A stretch of 64,000 nucleotides of DNA, from contig OY969900.1 in NCBI GenBank assembly GCA_963704475.1, positions 124,001 through 188,000 on the forward strand, given 5' to 3'. Positions 46,095 to 55,235 of this stretch are shown here, in pieces. The DNA is from UBA9655 sp963704475 (lineage in GTDB: Bacteria; Pseudomonadota; Alphaproteobacteria; UBA9655). A program made the position numbers and the translations under genes. Position 1 is the first letter of the stretch, and the number at the start of each line of letters is the position of its first letter. The notes under the pieces are model-generated. The model was not told where the DNA came from. It did no database searches and saw nothing but the letters and a program-made list of their open reading frames with translations.

Positions 46095-46952
46095 ATGACA
46101 AAACTTGCATTTCTTGCCTCGTCTAATCCGGATGCCTTAAAAGCCAAAAAAGCGTTTGAGGCGTTGTATCCTATTGTACCGCCACATGAGGCGGATGTTC
46201 TCGTTGTGCTTGGCGGAGATGGATTTATGCTGGAAACCATGCATGGCTATCTTTTGCCCCCTCACACCCCCAAACAGTGCGACCTCTCCCATAAGGGGAC
46301 AGGTAAAGAGTGCGCCACATCTCTGGCTCCTGACCCCTGGACTCCTGACCCCCGACATCCTGCCCTTTATGGTATTCATTGTGGGAGTGTGGGGTTTTTG
46401 ATGAATGAGTGTTCGCCTGCTCAGCTTCTGGAGCGGATTCAGAAGGCCAAGCCAACGCCTCTCTATCCCCTGGAGATGACGGTTCACACAAATGATGGAC
46501 AAGTCGTCACAGCGCTTGCGTTTAACGAGGTATCGCTTCTGCGCGAAACTCACCAGGCAGCGAAGATTCAAATTAGCATTGATGGGGTGATCAGACTTTC
46601 TGAGCTTGTCTGTGATGGGGTTCTCCTTGCAACCCCTGCGGGCAGTACGGCCTATAACCTCTCTGCCCACGGACCGATTATTCCTCTTGGGTCTTCCTTA
46701 CTCGCGCTGACTCCCATTAGTGCGTTCCGCCCCCGTCGCTGGAAAGGCGCTCTTCTCCCTGAAACAGCTATTGTGACCTTCACCATCCTTGAGGCCGATA
46801 AACGCCCTGTGAGTGCTGTTGCGGATTTCACAGAAGTGCGCGATGTGAAAGAGGTGTCCATTCGCCAGCTTAAAGGCCAGTCTGTCACCCTCCTCTTTAA
46901 CCAAGATCATAACCTGGATGAGCGTATCTTGCGGGAACAATTTTTAGGGTGA
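46095..46952 (+). CDS. nadK: NAD kinase with an in-frame repeat insertion
   Basis: Phosphorylates NAD to NADP. The catalytic GGDGFMLE is at residues 40-47, and YGIHCGSVGFLMNE is at 92-105. Later NEVSLLRE and TPAGSTAYNLSAHGP complete the site. Normally the first two motifs are about 15 residues apart. Here residues 55 to about 88 (bases 46257-46358) are extra and rich in proline, cysteine and charged residues. The inserted DNA resembles the CCTCTCCC repeat family. Removing it leaves about 251 residues, a normal alphaproteobacterial length. The frame stays open, so the enzyme may still fold with an exposed loop. It overlaps the convergent LysR gene by 9 bases. Confidence 0.93.
   Translation: MTKLAFLASSNPDALKAKKAFEALYPIVPPHEADVLVVLGGDGFMLETMHGYLLPPHTPKQCDLSHKGTGKECATSLAPDPWTPDPRHPALYGIHCGSVGFLMNECSPAQLLERIQKAKPTPLYPLEMTVHTNDGQVVTALAFNEVSLLRETHQAAKIQISIDGVIRLSELVCDGVLLATPAGSTAYNLSAHGPIIPLGSSLLALTPISAFRPRRWKGALLPETAIVTFTILEADKRPVSAVADFTEVRDVKEVSIRQLKGQSVTLLFNQDHNLDERILREQFLG
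46257..46358. repeat. Repeat-derived insertion inside nadK (family C)
   Basis: CCCCTCACACCC, GCGACCTCTCCCATAAGGGG and ACAGGTAAAG follow the order of 37596-37650. After that comes a short tandem (CTCCTGACCC twice) not seen in that copy. The insertion length is a multiple of three and contains no stop. Confidence 0.75.
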
Positions 46953-47843
46953 CGCTTGTTCCTTCTTCGCTTCATGACTTAGGAATTTCCATAAGTTCTC
47001 TATCTTTTTTGACCCTTGAAGGGGGCGGGGATAGACAAAATAAAAATGGACAGAAGGGGTTTGAACATGGGGAAGAATTTGGACAATATTTTTACATTTT
47101 TGTGCGATGTAAGGGGGCAAGCAGGCAATGCCACTGCCGCCCTCAACAGCTCGAGCAATCCCAAAAAGGTTGTTGATTGACAGGTATGCTTCTCGTTTAA
47201 CGTCAGGAGCCGTTCCGCCCGTTAATAGCCAATTCACATTATTAAAAGGAATCAGCTCCTTATCGCTAAAGACAATAAGGCGGTGGTGGTCAAGATCTTC
47301 CAGGGTTAAGGGAACGCCAAATTTAAAAAGATACGTTGGGCTTGAATAGATATAAAGGGTGCGAGAGAGGAGCTTTCGGTAAATAAGGTCTTTATCTTCC
47401 GTCAGCGAGACGGTAATTGCGACATCCGATTCGTGAACTGTTAAATCAACCGGATCATCACTCAAACGTAGGGTTAAGCAAAGGTTTGGGTGTAGTTTAA
47501 GAAATCTATGAATGCGGGGGGTGATCCATGTCGAGCCAAATCCAACGGGGGCTGCAATTTTTAAAGAACCGTGGGGGACGTGATCATCTTCTGTAATGCG
47601 CGCTTGAGCCATGGCAAGATCAGAAAAAACCTCGCGGGCGGTTTGAAAGAGAAGTTCTCCCTGTTCTGTGAGTAAAAGGCCTCGTGCATGGCGATGGAAG
47701 AGGGGCCCTCCCACACGGTTTTCAAGGCTGCTTATTTGGCGACTTATGGCAGATTGGCCGATTTGCAAGCGGGTTGCTGCATGGGTAAAACTTCCTGATT
47801 CAACCACATTGTAAAAAACCCTTAGCTTATCCCAATCTATCAT
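46944..47843 (-). CDS. LysR-family transcriptional regulator
   Basis: 299 residues: an N-terminal winged helix with SFTHAATRLQIGQSAISRQISSLENRVGGPLFHRH and a C-terminal periplasmic-binding-like effector domain. It lies 3 bp after trxB on the same strand and is probably co-transcribed with it. Target genes and ligand are unknown. Confidence 0.93.
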   Translation of the reverse strand: MIDWDKLRVFYNVVESGSFTHAATRLQIGQSAISRQISSLENRVGGPLFHRHARGLLLTEQGELLFQTAREVFSDLAMAQARITEDDHVPHGSLKIAAPVGFGSTWITPRIHRFLKLHPNLCLTLRLSDDPVDLTVHESDVAITVSLTEDKDLIYRKLLSRTLYIYSSPTYLFKFGVPLTLEDLDHHRLIVFSDKELIPFNNVNWLLTGGTAPDVKREAYLSINNLFGIARAVEGGSGIACLPPYIAQKCKNIVQILPHVQTPSVHFYFVYPRPLQGSKKIENLWKFLSHEAKKEQASP

Positions 47844-47846
47844 GGA

Positions 47847-48797
47847 TCATACAATTCCTTGATCCTGCAGGTAGGTTGCCGCATCAAGCGCGCCCATACA
47901 TCCCATACCGGCAGCGGTTACGGCTTGGCGGTAGGTTTTATCCCGGACATCGCCGGCTGCAAAGACGCCTTTGATATTTGTCATCGATGAAAGGGGAGAG
48001 CCTACAATATATCCTTCCTCATCTAAGTTGAGCTTTCCTTTAAATATTTTTGTATTGGGGGAGTGTCCAATCGCAACGAAGAGGCCATCAAGAGGAAGAA
48101 TTTGTGTTTTATCTGAGGTTTGATCCTTCAGGCGAACGCCTGTCACGGACAGGGGATTTTCGTTGCCCACGACTTCCTCAACCACATGGTTCCAGATGAC
48201 ATGGATTTTTGGATTTTTAAACAGGCGCTCCTGAAGAATTTTTTCAGCCCGTAGCGTATCGCGGCGATGGATAAGGGTCACTTTTGAGGCGTGATTGGTG
48301 AGGTACAGCGCTTCCTCAACGGCTGTATTTCCGCCACCCACAACGGCCACTTTCTTTCCACGGAAGAAAAAGCCATCACATGTTGCACAGCCAGAAACGC
48401 CAAACCCGCGGAATTTCATTTCACTCGGGAGACCCAGCCATTTTGCCTGGGCGCCGGTGCAAATAATAAGGGTTTCTGCCTTATAGATCGTTCCTCCTTC
48501 TCCGTGGCAGATAAAGGGGCGCGTGTTAAAGTCCACGTAAATAATCTGATCTTGAATAAGTTTTGTTCCCACATGCGCAGCTTGAAGGCGCATTTGTTCC
48601 ATCAACCAGGGGCCTTGAATGACATCGGCAAAGCCGGGATAATTTTCAACGTCTGTTGTAATCATTAACTGTCCACCTGGCTCTAGCCCCGCGATAAGGA
48701 CAGGCTCTAGATTTGCTCGTGCCGCGTAAATGGCGGCTGAATAGCCTGCCGGGCCACTGCCAATAATGAGAACTTTTGTATAAACTTCATTTGTCAT
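47847..48797 (-). CDS. trxB: Thioredoxin reductase
   Basis: 316 residues. FAD-binding GSGPAG is at 13-18, the redox pair CATC at 137-140, and the NADPH-binding VVGGGNTAVEEALYL follows directly. The end GVFAAGDVRDKTYRQAVTAAGMGC is characteristic. Passes electrons from NADPH to thioredoxin. Confidence 0.97.
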   Translation of the reverse strand: MTNEVYTKVLIIGSGPAGYSAAIYAARANLEPVLIAGLEPGGQLMITTDVENYPGFADVIQGPWLMEQMRLQAAHVGTKLIQDQIIYVDFNTRPFICHGEGGTIYKAETLIICTGAQAKWLGLPSEMKFRGFGVSGCATCDGFFFRGKKVAVVGGGNTAVEEALYLTNHASKVTLIHRRDTLRAEKILQERLFKNPKIHVIWNHVVEEVVGNENPLSVTGVRLKDQTSDKTQILPLDGLFVAIGHSPNTKIFKGKLNLDEEGYIVGSPLSSMTNIKGVFAAGDVRDKTYRQAVTAAGMGCMGALDAATYLQDQGIV

Positions 48798-48838
48798 AGA
48801 GTACCTCTTTTGTCTGCGTTTGTGTCATTCCTTATCGC

Positions 48839-49603
48839 TTATCGGCTTTCTTTATATAAACAGTCTTGTAAGAATTCACTGGCTATTATCAAGCCTTGAG
48901 GATCCACATCATGAGCAACTCCAGGCAAGAGAATAAGCGTCACAGGTATTTTTAATGCACTAAGTCGTTTGTGTGATTCGTGTGCAAAAGAAACGGGTGC
49001 CTTTTTGTCTTCAACACCATGAATAATGAGAGTAGGCGGGTGAGATAGGTTCACTGCTGCCGGATCATCCAAATAAGATCCCGACATAGCGATAATTCCT
49101 GCACACAGAGGACGCCGAAGGCCTATATGAAGTGCGACTCTTGCCCCTTGAGAAAAACCCAAAAGAGCTAACTTCCCAGGAGGAACGTCATATGTTTTTA
49201 ATAAATTATCTACATACTGATTCAGAGGTGGGGTAAGATTTTTAATTTCTTTCAATAGTTGATGTTTGTTGTTTTTTGAGGCTCTCAGCCACTGTTTTCC
49301 CCCAGGGATGGTTTTACAGTCTATGGGGCCATCCAGTGCAACAAAAAGCGTATTTGGAAAAGATTGTCCCAATAACGCACCTAAAAATATAAAATTTTCA
49401 GCAGAATCTCCGTAACCGTGAAAAAGAACAACAATCGAATCAGGTTTTTTACCTGAAGCTGGGGGGAGAGTGAGACTTGAAAAAGTAAGATTCGTCTTTC
49501 TAGTCTCCTTGGAATTTCCCAAGGCTTCTGAACTACAAATTCCAACCGCAATAGCAACAAAAAGAAGAGAACGTGCTAAAAAAGACATGTGTGAATGAAA
49601 CAT
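48839..49603 (-). CDS. Exported phospholipase/carboxylesterase-type hydrolase
   Basis: 254 residues from the ATG at 49603, preceded by AGAGGA at 8 bases. The longer frame to 49642 lacks such a site. Residues 1-28 look like a signal peptide. The alpha/beta hydrolase core has VLFHGYGDSAENF, the nucleophile in GFSQG near residue 151, an aspartate in HGVEDKKAP and the histidine in AHDVDP. Similar to the small carboxylesterase group related to lysophospholipases. The exported location is unusual for this group. Confidence 0.85.
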   Translation of the reverse strand: MFHSHMSFLARSLLFVAIAVGICSSEALGNSKETRKTNLTFSSLTLPPASGKKPDSIVVLFHGYGDSAENFIFLGALLGQSFPNTLFVALDGPIDCKTIPGGKQWLRASKNNKHQLLKEIKNLTPPLNQYVDNLLKTYDVPPGKLALLGFSQGARVALHIGLRRPLCAGIIAMSGSYLDDPAAVNLSHPPTLIIHGVEDKKAPVSFAHESHKRLSALKIPVTLILLPGVAHDVDPQGLIIASEFLQDCLYKESR

Positions 49604-49657
49604 TTTATATATCCTCTGCAAACGCGATAGCTTTATTACCAAAATGTTGTGTCTACC

Positions 49658-49717
49658 CCGGGTTTGTCATCTTCGACTTAGAAATGCACTTTAGGATTTC
49701 TAGCTCGAAGATGACAA
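49658..49717. repeat. Palindromic intergenic repeat
   Basis: TTTGTCATCTTCGACTTAGAAAT pairs with GATTTCTAGCTCGAAGATGACA. Member of the GTCATCC-type family. Confidence 0.75.
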
Positions 49718-49747
49718 CTGAGGTGTATTTTTCAATTCCGTCTGATA

Positions 49748-50479
49748 CTAAAACTTTTTGTATATCTCTCCAAGCTGTTCTTTCATAACTTTAAGAGGGA
49801 CGGCTTTCACTTCGCCAAGCTCGAGGGAACCTAGCTGAAAAGGGCCATAACTTAAACGAATAAGACGACTGACGGGCCAGCCAAGCCAGTCAAAGATACG
49901 CTTGATTTCTCGGTTCTTTCCTTCGGTTAAACTGACACTTAGCCACGCATTATCCCCTTGTTGACGGTCAAGGGTTACGATAAGCGACCCATAACGTATG
50001 CCATCAATTGTAATCCCATGGGCAAGGTCTTGTAGTTTGGATAGCTCCACTTGCCCATGGACACGTACGCGATAGCGCCTGACCCATCCTGTTGAGGGGA
50101 GCTCTAAGTGCCGCGCAAGTGCTCCATCATTTGTAAGGAGGAGAAGGCCTTCCGTATTAAGATCGAGCCGCCCAACTGAAATGACTCGTGGAAGATCAGA
50201 GGGAATATTTTCAAAAATTGTGGGGCGCCCCTTTTCATCTGAATGAGTTGTCACCAAGCCTTTTGGCTTATAGTAGCGCCACAGCCGAGGGGGTTCTGCT
50301 TGAGGTAAAGGTTTTCCGTCAACCAAGAGGCGCATCTTAGACGTGACGCAAAATGCAGGGCTTATCTGAACTTTTCCATCTATTTTTACACGGCCGTCCT
50401 GGATCCAGCGCTCGGCTTCTCGTCTGGAGCACAGACCTGCGCGTGCCATAACTTTCGCAATGCGCTCACCTTTCTCCAC
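49748..50479 (-). CDS. rluB: Ribosomal large subunit pseudouridine synthase (RluB/RsuA family)
   Basis: 243 residues starting GTG at 50479, which puts GERIAKVMARAGLCSRREAE near the N-terminus as in the family. An S4 RNA-binding domain is followed by the catalytic VGRLDLNTEGLLLLTND with its aspartate near 105, and EGKNREIKRIFDWLGWPV near 190. The start overlaps the end of the upstream amidotransferase gene by 14 bases. RluB for position 2605 is the likely activity, with a related RluE/F/RsuA role possible. Confidence 0.9.
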   Translation of the reverse strand: MEKGERIAKVMARAGLCSRREAERWIQDGRVKIDGKVQISPAFCVTSKMRLLVDGKPLPQAEPPRLWRYYKPKGLVTTHSDEKGRPTIFENIPSDLPRVISVGRLDLNTEGLLLLTNDGALARHLELPSTGWVRRYRVRVHGQVELSKLQDLAHGITIDGIRYGSLIVTLDRQQGDNAWLSVSLTEGKNREIKRIFDWLGWPVSRLIRLSYGPFQLGSLELGEVKAVPLKVMKEQLGEIYKKF

Positions 50480-51188
50480 GGGAAGCCTCAAGGAAAGCCA
50501 TAGCCATATTTCGATCATGGGGGGTTGTCAAATACTCAGGATGCCATTGAACCCCAAGACAAAACCGATAGATGGGAACTTCAATTCCTTCAATCACTCC
50601 ATCGGGAGCGATAGCACTCACCACAACACCCTGCCCTGGACCCCGTATAGCTTGGTGATGGGTGCTATTCACCTCGATTTCATCTGTGCCTACAATTTTA
50701 TGAAGCAATGACCCTTTTGAAATTTTGATTGTATGGCTTGTTTCATGACGGGGGCGTGTTTGTTGATGCTGAAGACATTCGGGCACTTCATCCGGAATAT
50801 GCTGGATGAGTGTTCCCCCTAGGAGAACATTGATGACCTGAAGACCGCCGCAAATCCCTAAAACGGGGATATTCTTCTCAAGAGCTGCCTTTGTCATTGC
50901 CATCTCAAAGGCTGTTCTCTGAGGATTCAAGGTGACGGAGGGGTGGGTAGTCTGAGCTCCATAGAGAGCGGGGTTAATATCAAACCCCCCTCCTGTAATG
51001 AGGAGACCATCGATGTAAGACATATAAGCATCTATAAGACCAAGGTCGTGGGTCAGGGGGAAAGGAACTCCGCCTGCTTGTGTGATCATTGAACAATAGT
51101 TTTCTCTTAATGCATACCATGGGTAGGCTGCATAGCCGCCTGACTCTTGTGAATCTAGGGTGATGCCAATGAGTGGTTTTTTAGACAT
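50466..51188 (-). CDS. Class I glutamine amidotransferase, gamma-glutamyl-GABA hydrolase type
   Basis: 240 residues. Nucleophile C in LGICGGLQVIN near 110, and histidine/glutamate in VQWHPE near 216-221. The start KPLIGITLDSQESGGYAAYPWYALRENY and LLITGGGFDINP are typical of the PuuD/peptidase C26 group, which removes gamma-glutamyl from GABA in putrescine degradation. No other put/puu gene is nearby, so the true substrate is uncertain. Confidence 0.88.
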   Translation of the reverse strand: MSKKPLIGITLDSQESGGYAAYPWYALRENYCSMITQAGGVPFPLTHDLGLIDAYMSYIDGLLITGGGFDINPALYGAQTTHPSVTLNPQRTAFEMAMTKAALEKNIPVLGICGGLQVINVLLGGTLIQHIPDEVPECLQHQQTRPRHETSHTIKISKGSLLHKIVGTDEIEVNSTHHQAIRGPGQGVVVSAIAPDGVIEGIEVPIYRFCLGVQWHPEYLTTPHDRNMAMAFLEASRGER

Positions 51189-51424
51189 GCTCTATCCAAA
51201 TGATTTAAAGTTAAGTATACTCTGAGACAGGCTTGTACAGTGATCGTTTTTTTATCGAGAGCCATTACGATAAGAAACTTATTAATAGGCGTACGTATAG
51301 AAGCTTACATTTATCATTATAAATAGAACGAGGGAGGAAGTCAAAATGTTATTCAATTCTAATTGCCCATTTGTAAAATTAATGTGCATTTGTACAAAAT
51401 TTGTGATAACATCATAAATGTAAG

Positions 51425-53641
51425 ATGGACTACGTGTGCCTTCTAGGTGTATTCCTAAGGGGCAAAGCCAAGTGCATTGCATCCCAGCTTTTCGATGATT
51501 TCTCGCGGTGGCCCTTGTGGATTCCTGTTTTTGTAGGCATCGGCATCGCTCTTTATTTTAGCTTTCCCTTTGAGCCATCCGCTGTGGGGGCCTATGGGGG
51601 GCTTTTCTTGTTTCTTGTCTGTTTATGGAAAAGATTGCCTCACGCGTTTCGGCTTTTTTTGCTCACCATAAGCTTTATTGTCCTTGGGTTTGCCACTGCC
51701 TTTTTCAGGACTCATTTTTTACACGTTGACATGCTTGCCTACTCTTTGCCGCCTCTTCTGGTAGAAGGAACAGTTGCGCAAGTTGAATTGAAGCCTACCA
51801 AAGGGGGGACATTTTCTCAACGGCTTCTTTTGACAGATCTGAGGTCAAGTGGTCCTGATAAACTGCCTCAAAAAGTGCGTCTGACGTTGAAAGGAAAAAA
51901 GGACCGGCTTTGGCCGGGGCAAGTTATCCGCGTGCGCGCAAAGCTGTCACCCCTTGAGGACCCAGCCCTTCCTGGTGGATTTGATTTCAGGCGGCAGGCC
52001 TATTTTCAAGGGATTGGGGCAACTGGATTTGCTTTATCAACGCCAGAAGTCATTGGACAGAAGACGTCGTGGTCTTATCGCCTTGAAAAGCGGCGAGAAA
52101 AAATCACGGCTTTTTTTCTGACCCGTTTATCCTCTCCTGAAGGGGCAATTGCGGCGGCATTGATCACAGGAGATAAGGCGGCGATCCCAGAGCTTATTCG
52201 AGAAGACTTCATTAATTCGGGGTTAGCTCATATCCTTGCTATCTCAGGCCTTCATTTGACGATTATTGCGGGCGTTGTGTTTATGGTTATCAGACGCGGG
52301 GTTGCGCTGATTCCTTCCCTCTGTCTTGTCTATAATGGGAAGAAAATCGCAGCCCTTGGCACAATTTTTATGACGTTCCTTTATCTTGTTCTCTCAGGAT
52401 TTGGGATCCCTGCTCAAAGAGCCTTTATCATGATTAGTCTTGTGATGGGGGCTATTCTCATCGACCGTATCTCTCTTTCCATGAGAACCGTCGCTTTCGC
52501 TGCTTTTGTGATTCTTCTCCTCACACCTGAAGCCCTTTTAAGCCCCAGTTTTCAGCTTTCTTTTGCTGCAGTGATTGGATTGATTGCAGGGTATGAGACG
52601 TGGAGAAATCCTCTTGCAAAATGGGTTGTCCGTGGAGGCATTTTTCGAAAATTCGTCCTGTATGCAGGGGGCCTCAGTTTTACGTCACTTCTTGCGACGT
52701 TTGCGACACTTCCCTTTACAATCTATCTTTTCCATCGGTTTAGTTTTCACGCGGTTGAGTCTAATTTAGTGGCGGTTCCCTTAACAAGTCTTGTGATTAT
52801 GCCCTCTGCTTTTCTAACCTGTCTTTTTACCCCTTTAGGGCTTGGAGACGGGCCGCTCTGGGTTTTTGAAAAATCCCTTGCTCTTTTGGTTAAGATTGCT
52901 TCAACCGTTTCTTCTTGGCCGGGAACCAATGTTCCTGTTGCCCATCCTCCTCTTTTATCCTTTGCGCTTCTTGTGGGAGGGGGGCTTTGGCTTTGTATCT
53001 GGCAACAATCGTGGCGAAAGTGGGGTCTTGTTCCAATGTGTTTAGGTTTTATGGTGTCCTTCTCAGGAGAGCCTCCACACATTCTTATTGATGGAAGGGG
53101 AAAGATTGCAGCGCTTTACGATGCTCATACCTTACATCTTAGCTCACTCCGAAAAGGAAAGTTCACCGCAGATGTGTGGCGTAAACATTTAGCCGCAATC
53201 GAGACAAAACTTCTCCCCTGTCAGGACGGCGTATGCGAAACGGTTTTCCGAGGGGTTCCGCTTGTTATTTCTTACCCGAAAGAAAATCAACCATGCCGAA
53301 AAGGGGCTATTTTAATTTGTTTTGAGCCTAGCCAAACGGCATGTCCTGAAGCACTCTTCACCCTTGATTGGTATGATTTATGGCGAAGGGGAAGCCATGC
53401 GGTCTGGATGACTCCTGCTGGCCTGAAAGTTGAGAAAGTGCGCCCCTCGACAGGCCACCGTCCGTGGGAGCGAAAGGCGATTTCTCGAAAGAAATCAAGG
53501 AGCAGCGCAAATAGCCCCTACAGTATCAAACCCATCCCCCCATTAACGGGGGGATGGTGTCGCCAGGGGTCGTGGGTGGCCTCGTCACATTGTGCGTCGA
53601 GTGGAAGGACCACATCCTTGTGCTCCTCGTGGTTTTGTTGA
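51425..53641 (+). CDS. comEC: ComEC/Rec2-family DNA uptake channel protein, C-terminus probably frameshifted
   Basis: 738 residues as read. Many membrane helices, an OB-like domain near 110-210, and the Competence core with AALITGDKAAIP, HILAISGLHLTI near 269 and SGFGIPAQRAF. This would form the inner-membrane pore for single-stranded DNA. The normal end appears to be around HRPW. After it the frame runs 60 odd residues through a hairpin. Adding one G to GGG (53466-53468) gives RPWGAKGDFSKEIKEQRK and a stop at 53514, a more natural ending. No other competence gene is in the window. The start is uncertain. Confidence 0.85.
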   Translation: MDYVCLLGVFLRGKAKCIASQLFDDFSRWPLWIPVFVGIGIALYFSFPFEPSAVGAYGGLFLFLVCLWKRLPHAFRLFLLTISFIVLGFATAFFRTHFLHVDMLAYSLPPLLVEGTVAQVELKPTKGGTFSQRLLLTDLRSSGPDKLPQKVRLTLKGKKDRLWPGQVIRVRAKLSPLEDPALPGGFDFRRQAYFQGIGATGFALSTPEVIGQKTSWSYRLEKRREKITAFFLTRLSSPEGAIAAALITGDKAAIPELIREDFINSGLAHILAISGLHLTIIAGVVFMVIRRGVALIPSLCLVYNGKKIAALGTIFMTFLYLVLSGFGIPAQRAFIMISLVMGAILIDRISLSMRTVAFAAFVILLLTPEALLSPSFQLSFAAVIGLIAGYETWRNPLAKWVVRGGIFRKFVLYAGGLSFTSLLATFATLPFTIYLFHRFSFHAVESNLVAVPLTSLVIMPSAFLTCLFTPLGLGDGPLWVFEKSLALLVKIASTVSSWPGTNVPVAHPPLLSFALLVGGGLWLCIWQQSWRKWGLVPMCLGFMVSFSGEPPHILIDGRGKIAALYDAHTLHLSSLRKGKFTADVWRKHLAAIETKLLPCQDGVCETVFRGVPLVISYPKENQPCRKGAILICFEPSQTACPEALFTLDWYDLWRRGSHAVWMTPAGLKVEKVRPSTGHRPWERKAISRKKSRSSANSPYSIKPIPPLTGGWCRQGSWVASSHCASSGRTTSLCSSWFC
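53532..53557. terminator. Hairpin downstream of comEC
   Basis: CCATCCCCCC and GGGGGGATGG form a 10-bp GC-rich stem around ATTAAC. There is no T-run. It lies 18 bp after the corrected comEC stop, which supports that ending. Confidence 0.5.
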
Positions 53642-53793
53642 ATACCCTTCTTCGACTTGCATCAGTCTGAAGCCACACTTAGCTGATCTGGGCAGTACCC
53701 CCCCCCCAGATGAAACTTTGGTCCTCATCCTGGTTAGAGGACCTCGGTGGCTAGCCCAAGGGCATCATGAGTCGAGGAACGCACCTGCGCTGC

Positions 53794-54066
53794 CTATTTG
53801 AGGGTGTGCTGCGTCGTAGGCACAAGACGATCCTTGTGATTGCGCTGGTTCGTAGGGACAATACGATCCTCGTTATTACAGATGGCCTGCGGGGCACAAG
53901 TACTAGCATCGGTGCAATACTGGCAGGGCGGGCACTCCCCATACCCTTGCCGACACCACTGCGCACTGGCACTGTGGGGTATCACTGAGACACCCGTTAG
54001 CACAATAGACGTGAACGCCATAAACGTAATTACGGACGATGTCCGGAGAAATTTTGTTTTTTCCAT
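53794..54066 (-). CDS. Secreted cysteine-rich peptide
   Basis: 90 residues. AAAGGA lies 8 bases before the ATG. Residues 1-35 form a clear signal peptide ending SASA. The mature peptide of about 55 residues has six cysteines at 38, 45, 48, 51, 57 and 63, enough for three disulfides. The tail has a short repeat (DRIVPTNQ then DRLVPTTQ). No family recognised. The complete IS1595 element starts 16 bp upstream, and its target duplication contains the ribosome site, so the native promoter has been displaced. Confidence 0.7.
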   Translation of the reverse strand: MEKTKFLRTSSVITFMAFTSIVLTGVSVIPHSASAQWCRQGYGECPPCQYCTDASTCAPQAICNNEDRIVPTNQRNHKDRLVPTTQHTLK

Positions 54067-54081
54067 TTTGATATTCCTTTA

Positions 54082-55138
54082 CCTGGGTATGCGGTTGACT
54101 CCACAAACAGCCTAAACTGACAAAATTTTGCAGTTGACTCCACTTGGCATTATTTGTAGTTTTTTCATGATATGAAAACTTACCCTGAAGATGCGGTTGA
54201 ACTCATGAACATGTTTCCAGATGAGGAAGCCTGTTTGGATTATTTGGCAATGATTCGCTGGCCCCATGGATATCAGTGCTTGCGTTGCTCCGCGAGAGGC
54301 GCCTTAAAATTAGGCCGAGGACTCTATCGTTGTCAGTCCTGTAAATACGAAGGATCAGTGATTGTCGATACACTTTTCCAAGACACACATAAGCCTCTTC
54401 GATTGTGGTTCCAGGCCATTTGGTATGTTGTGAGCCAAAAGAATGGCGTGAGCGCCAGTGGTCTGCAACAATCACTTGGATTGGGCAGCTACCATACGGC
54501 ATGGGAATGGTTACATAAACTACGTCGAGCTATGGTGAGGCCTGGGCGCGATAAATTGAGCGGCACCATTGAAATAAATGAAACGATGATTGGCAGCGAG
54601 CAACCAGGCAAAAAAGGGCGTGGAGCGACGGGAAAAACATTGGTTTTAATAGCAGCGGAAGAGACCCAATGGGGCATTGGACGCATTAGAATGGCTCCCA
54701 TCAGTAATGCCTCCGGTGCGGTGTTAGACAATACCGTTCAGCAGATGGTTGAGATGGGTAGCACAATACGAACCGATGGCTGGGCTGGATATAGCGGATT
54801 AAGTAAGCTTGGATACACGCATTTGCAGATAGTTAATCGCAACGTGAAGAATGAGGATCTAATCGAGCAAGCCCATCTTGTTGCTGCATTACTTAAACGA
54901 TGGCTAATGGGCACGCTTCACGGTGCAATTAATCACAAAAATTTGCCATATTACTTGGATGAATTTACCTTTAGGTTTAATCGAAGGACATCTAACTCGA
55001 GAGGAAAACTGTTTTATAGGTTAATCCAACAAGCGCTTGAAATAGACCCAATTCCAGCTAAACTACTAACGGCAGTTGAGGCTTAGTGGATACAGCTGCA
55101 TAGGGTGTCTCGCTTGTGGAGTCAACCGCATACCCAGG
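54082..55138 (+). mobile_element. Complete IS1595-family insertion sequence
   Basis: 1057 bp. Perfect terminal inverted repeats begin CCTGGGTATGCGGTTGAC and extend about 25 bp. An 8-bp target duplication TTCCTTTA is present at 54074-54081 and 55139-55146. One intact transposase gene. All the marks of a recent, full-length insertion. Confidence 0.93.
54172..55086 (+). CDS. IS1595-family (ISXO2-like) transposase
   Basis: 304 residues. An N-terminal zinc-ribbon with C-L-R-C and C-Q-S-C (CLRCSARG, YRCQSCKYE) is followed by the helix-turn-helix KNGVSASGLQQSLGLGSYHTAW and the ISXO2-like catalytic domain with EINETMIG, TDGWAGYSGL and the late FTFRFNRR. Intact. Confidence 0.95.
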   Translation: MKTYPEDAVELMNMFPDEEACLDYLAMIRWPHGYQCLRCSARGALKLGRGLYRCQSCKYEGSVIVDTLFQDTHKPLRLWFQAIWYVVSQKNGVSASGLQQSLGLGSYHTAWEWLHKLRRAMVRPGRDKLSGTIEINETMIGSEQPGKKGRGATGKTLVLIAAEETQWGIGRIRMAPISNASGAVLDNTVQQMVEMGSTIRTDGWAGYSGLSKLGYTHLQIVNRNVKNEDLIEQAHLVAALLKRWLMGTLHGAINHKNLPYYLDEFTFRFNRRTSNSRGKLFYRLIQQALEIDPIPAKLLTAVEA

Positions 55139-55194
55139 TTCCTTTATTTAAGTTGATAAATGCCCAATCAGATTCAGAGATGATGGGGCAAGTT

Positions 55195-55235
55195 AAGCTT
55201 GTCCTCGGGCTTGACCCGAGGATCCGTGTCAGCAA
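55195..55235. repeat. Palindromic intergenic repeat
   Basis: CTTGTCCTCGGGCTTGACCCGAGGATCCGTGTC contains the stem CCTCGGG/CCCGAGG around CTTGA. It lies between the IS1595 element and the end of glmS. Nothing else is seen from 55147 to 55448. Confidence 0.65.

Noticed and set aside
53751..53972. Minus-strand 73-codon frame with repeated VITRIVLSLR-like segments
   Set aside because: Another frame of the cysteine-rich gene's repetitive tail, lacking its signal peptide and ribosome site.
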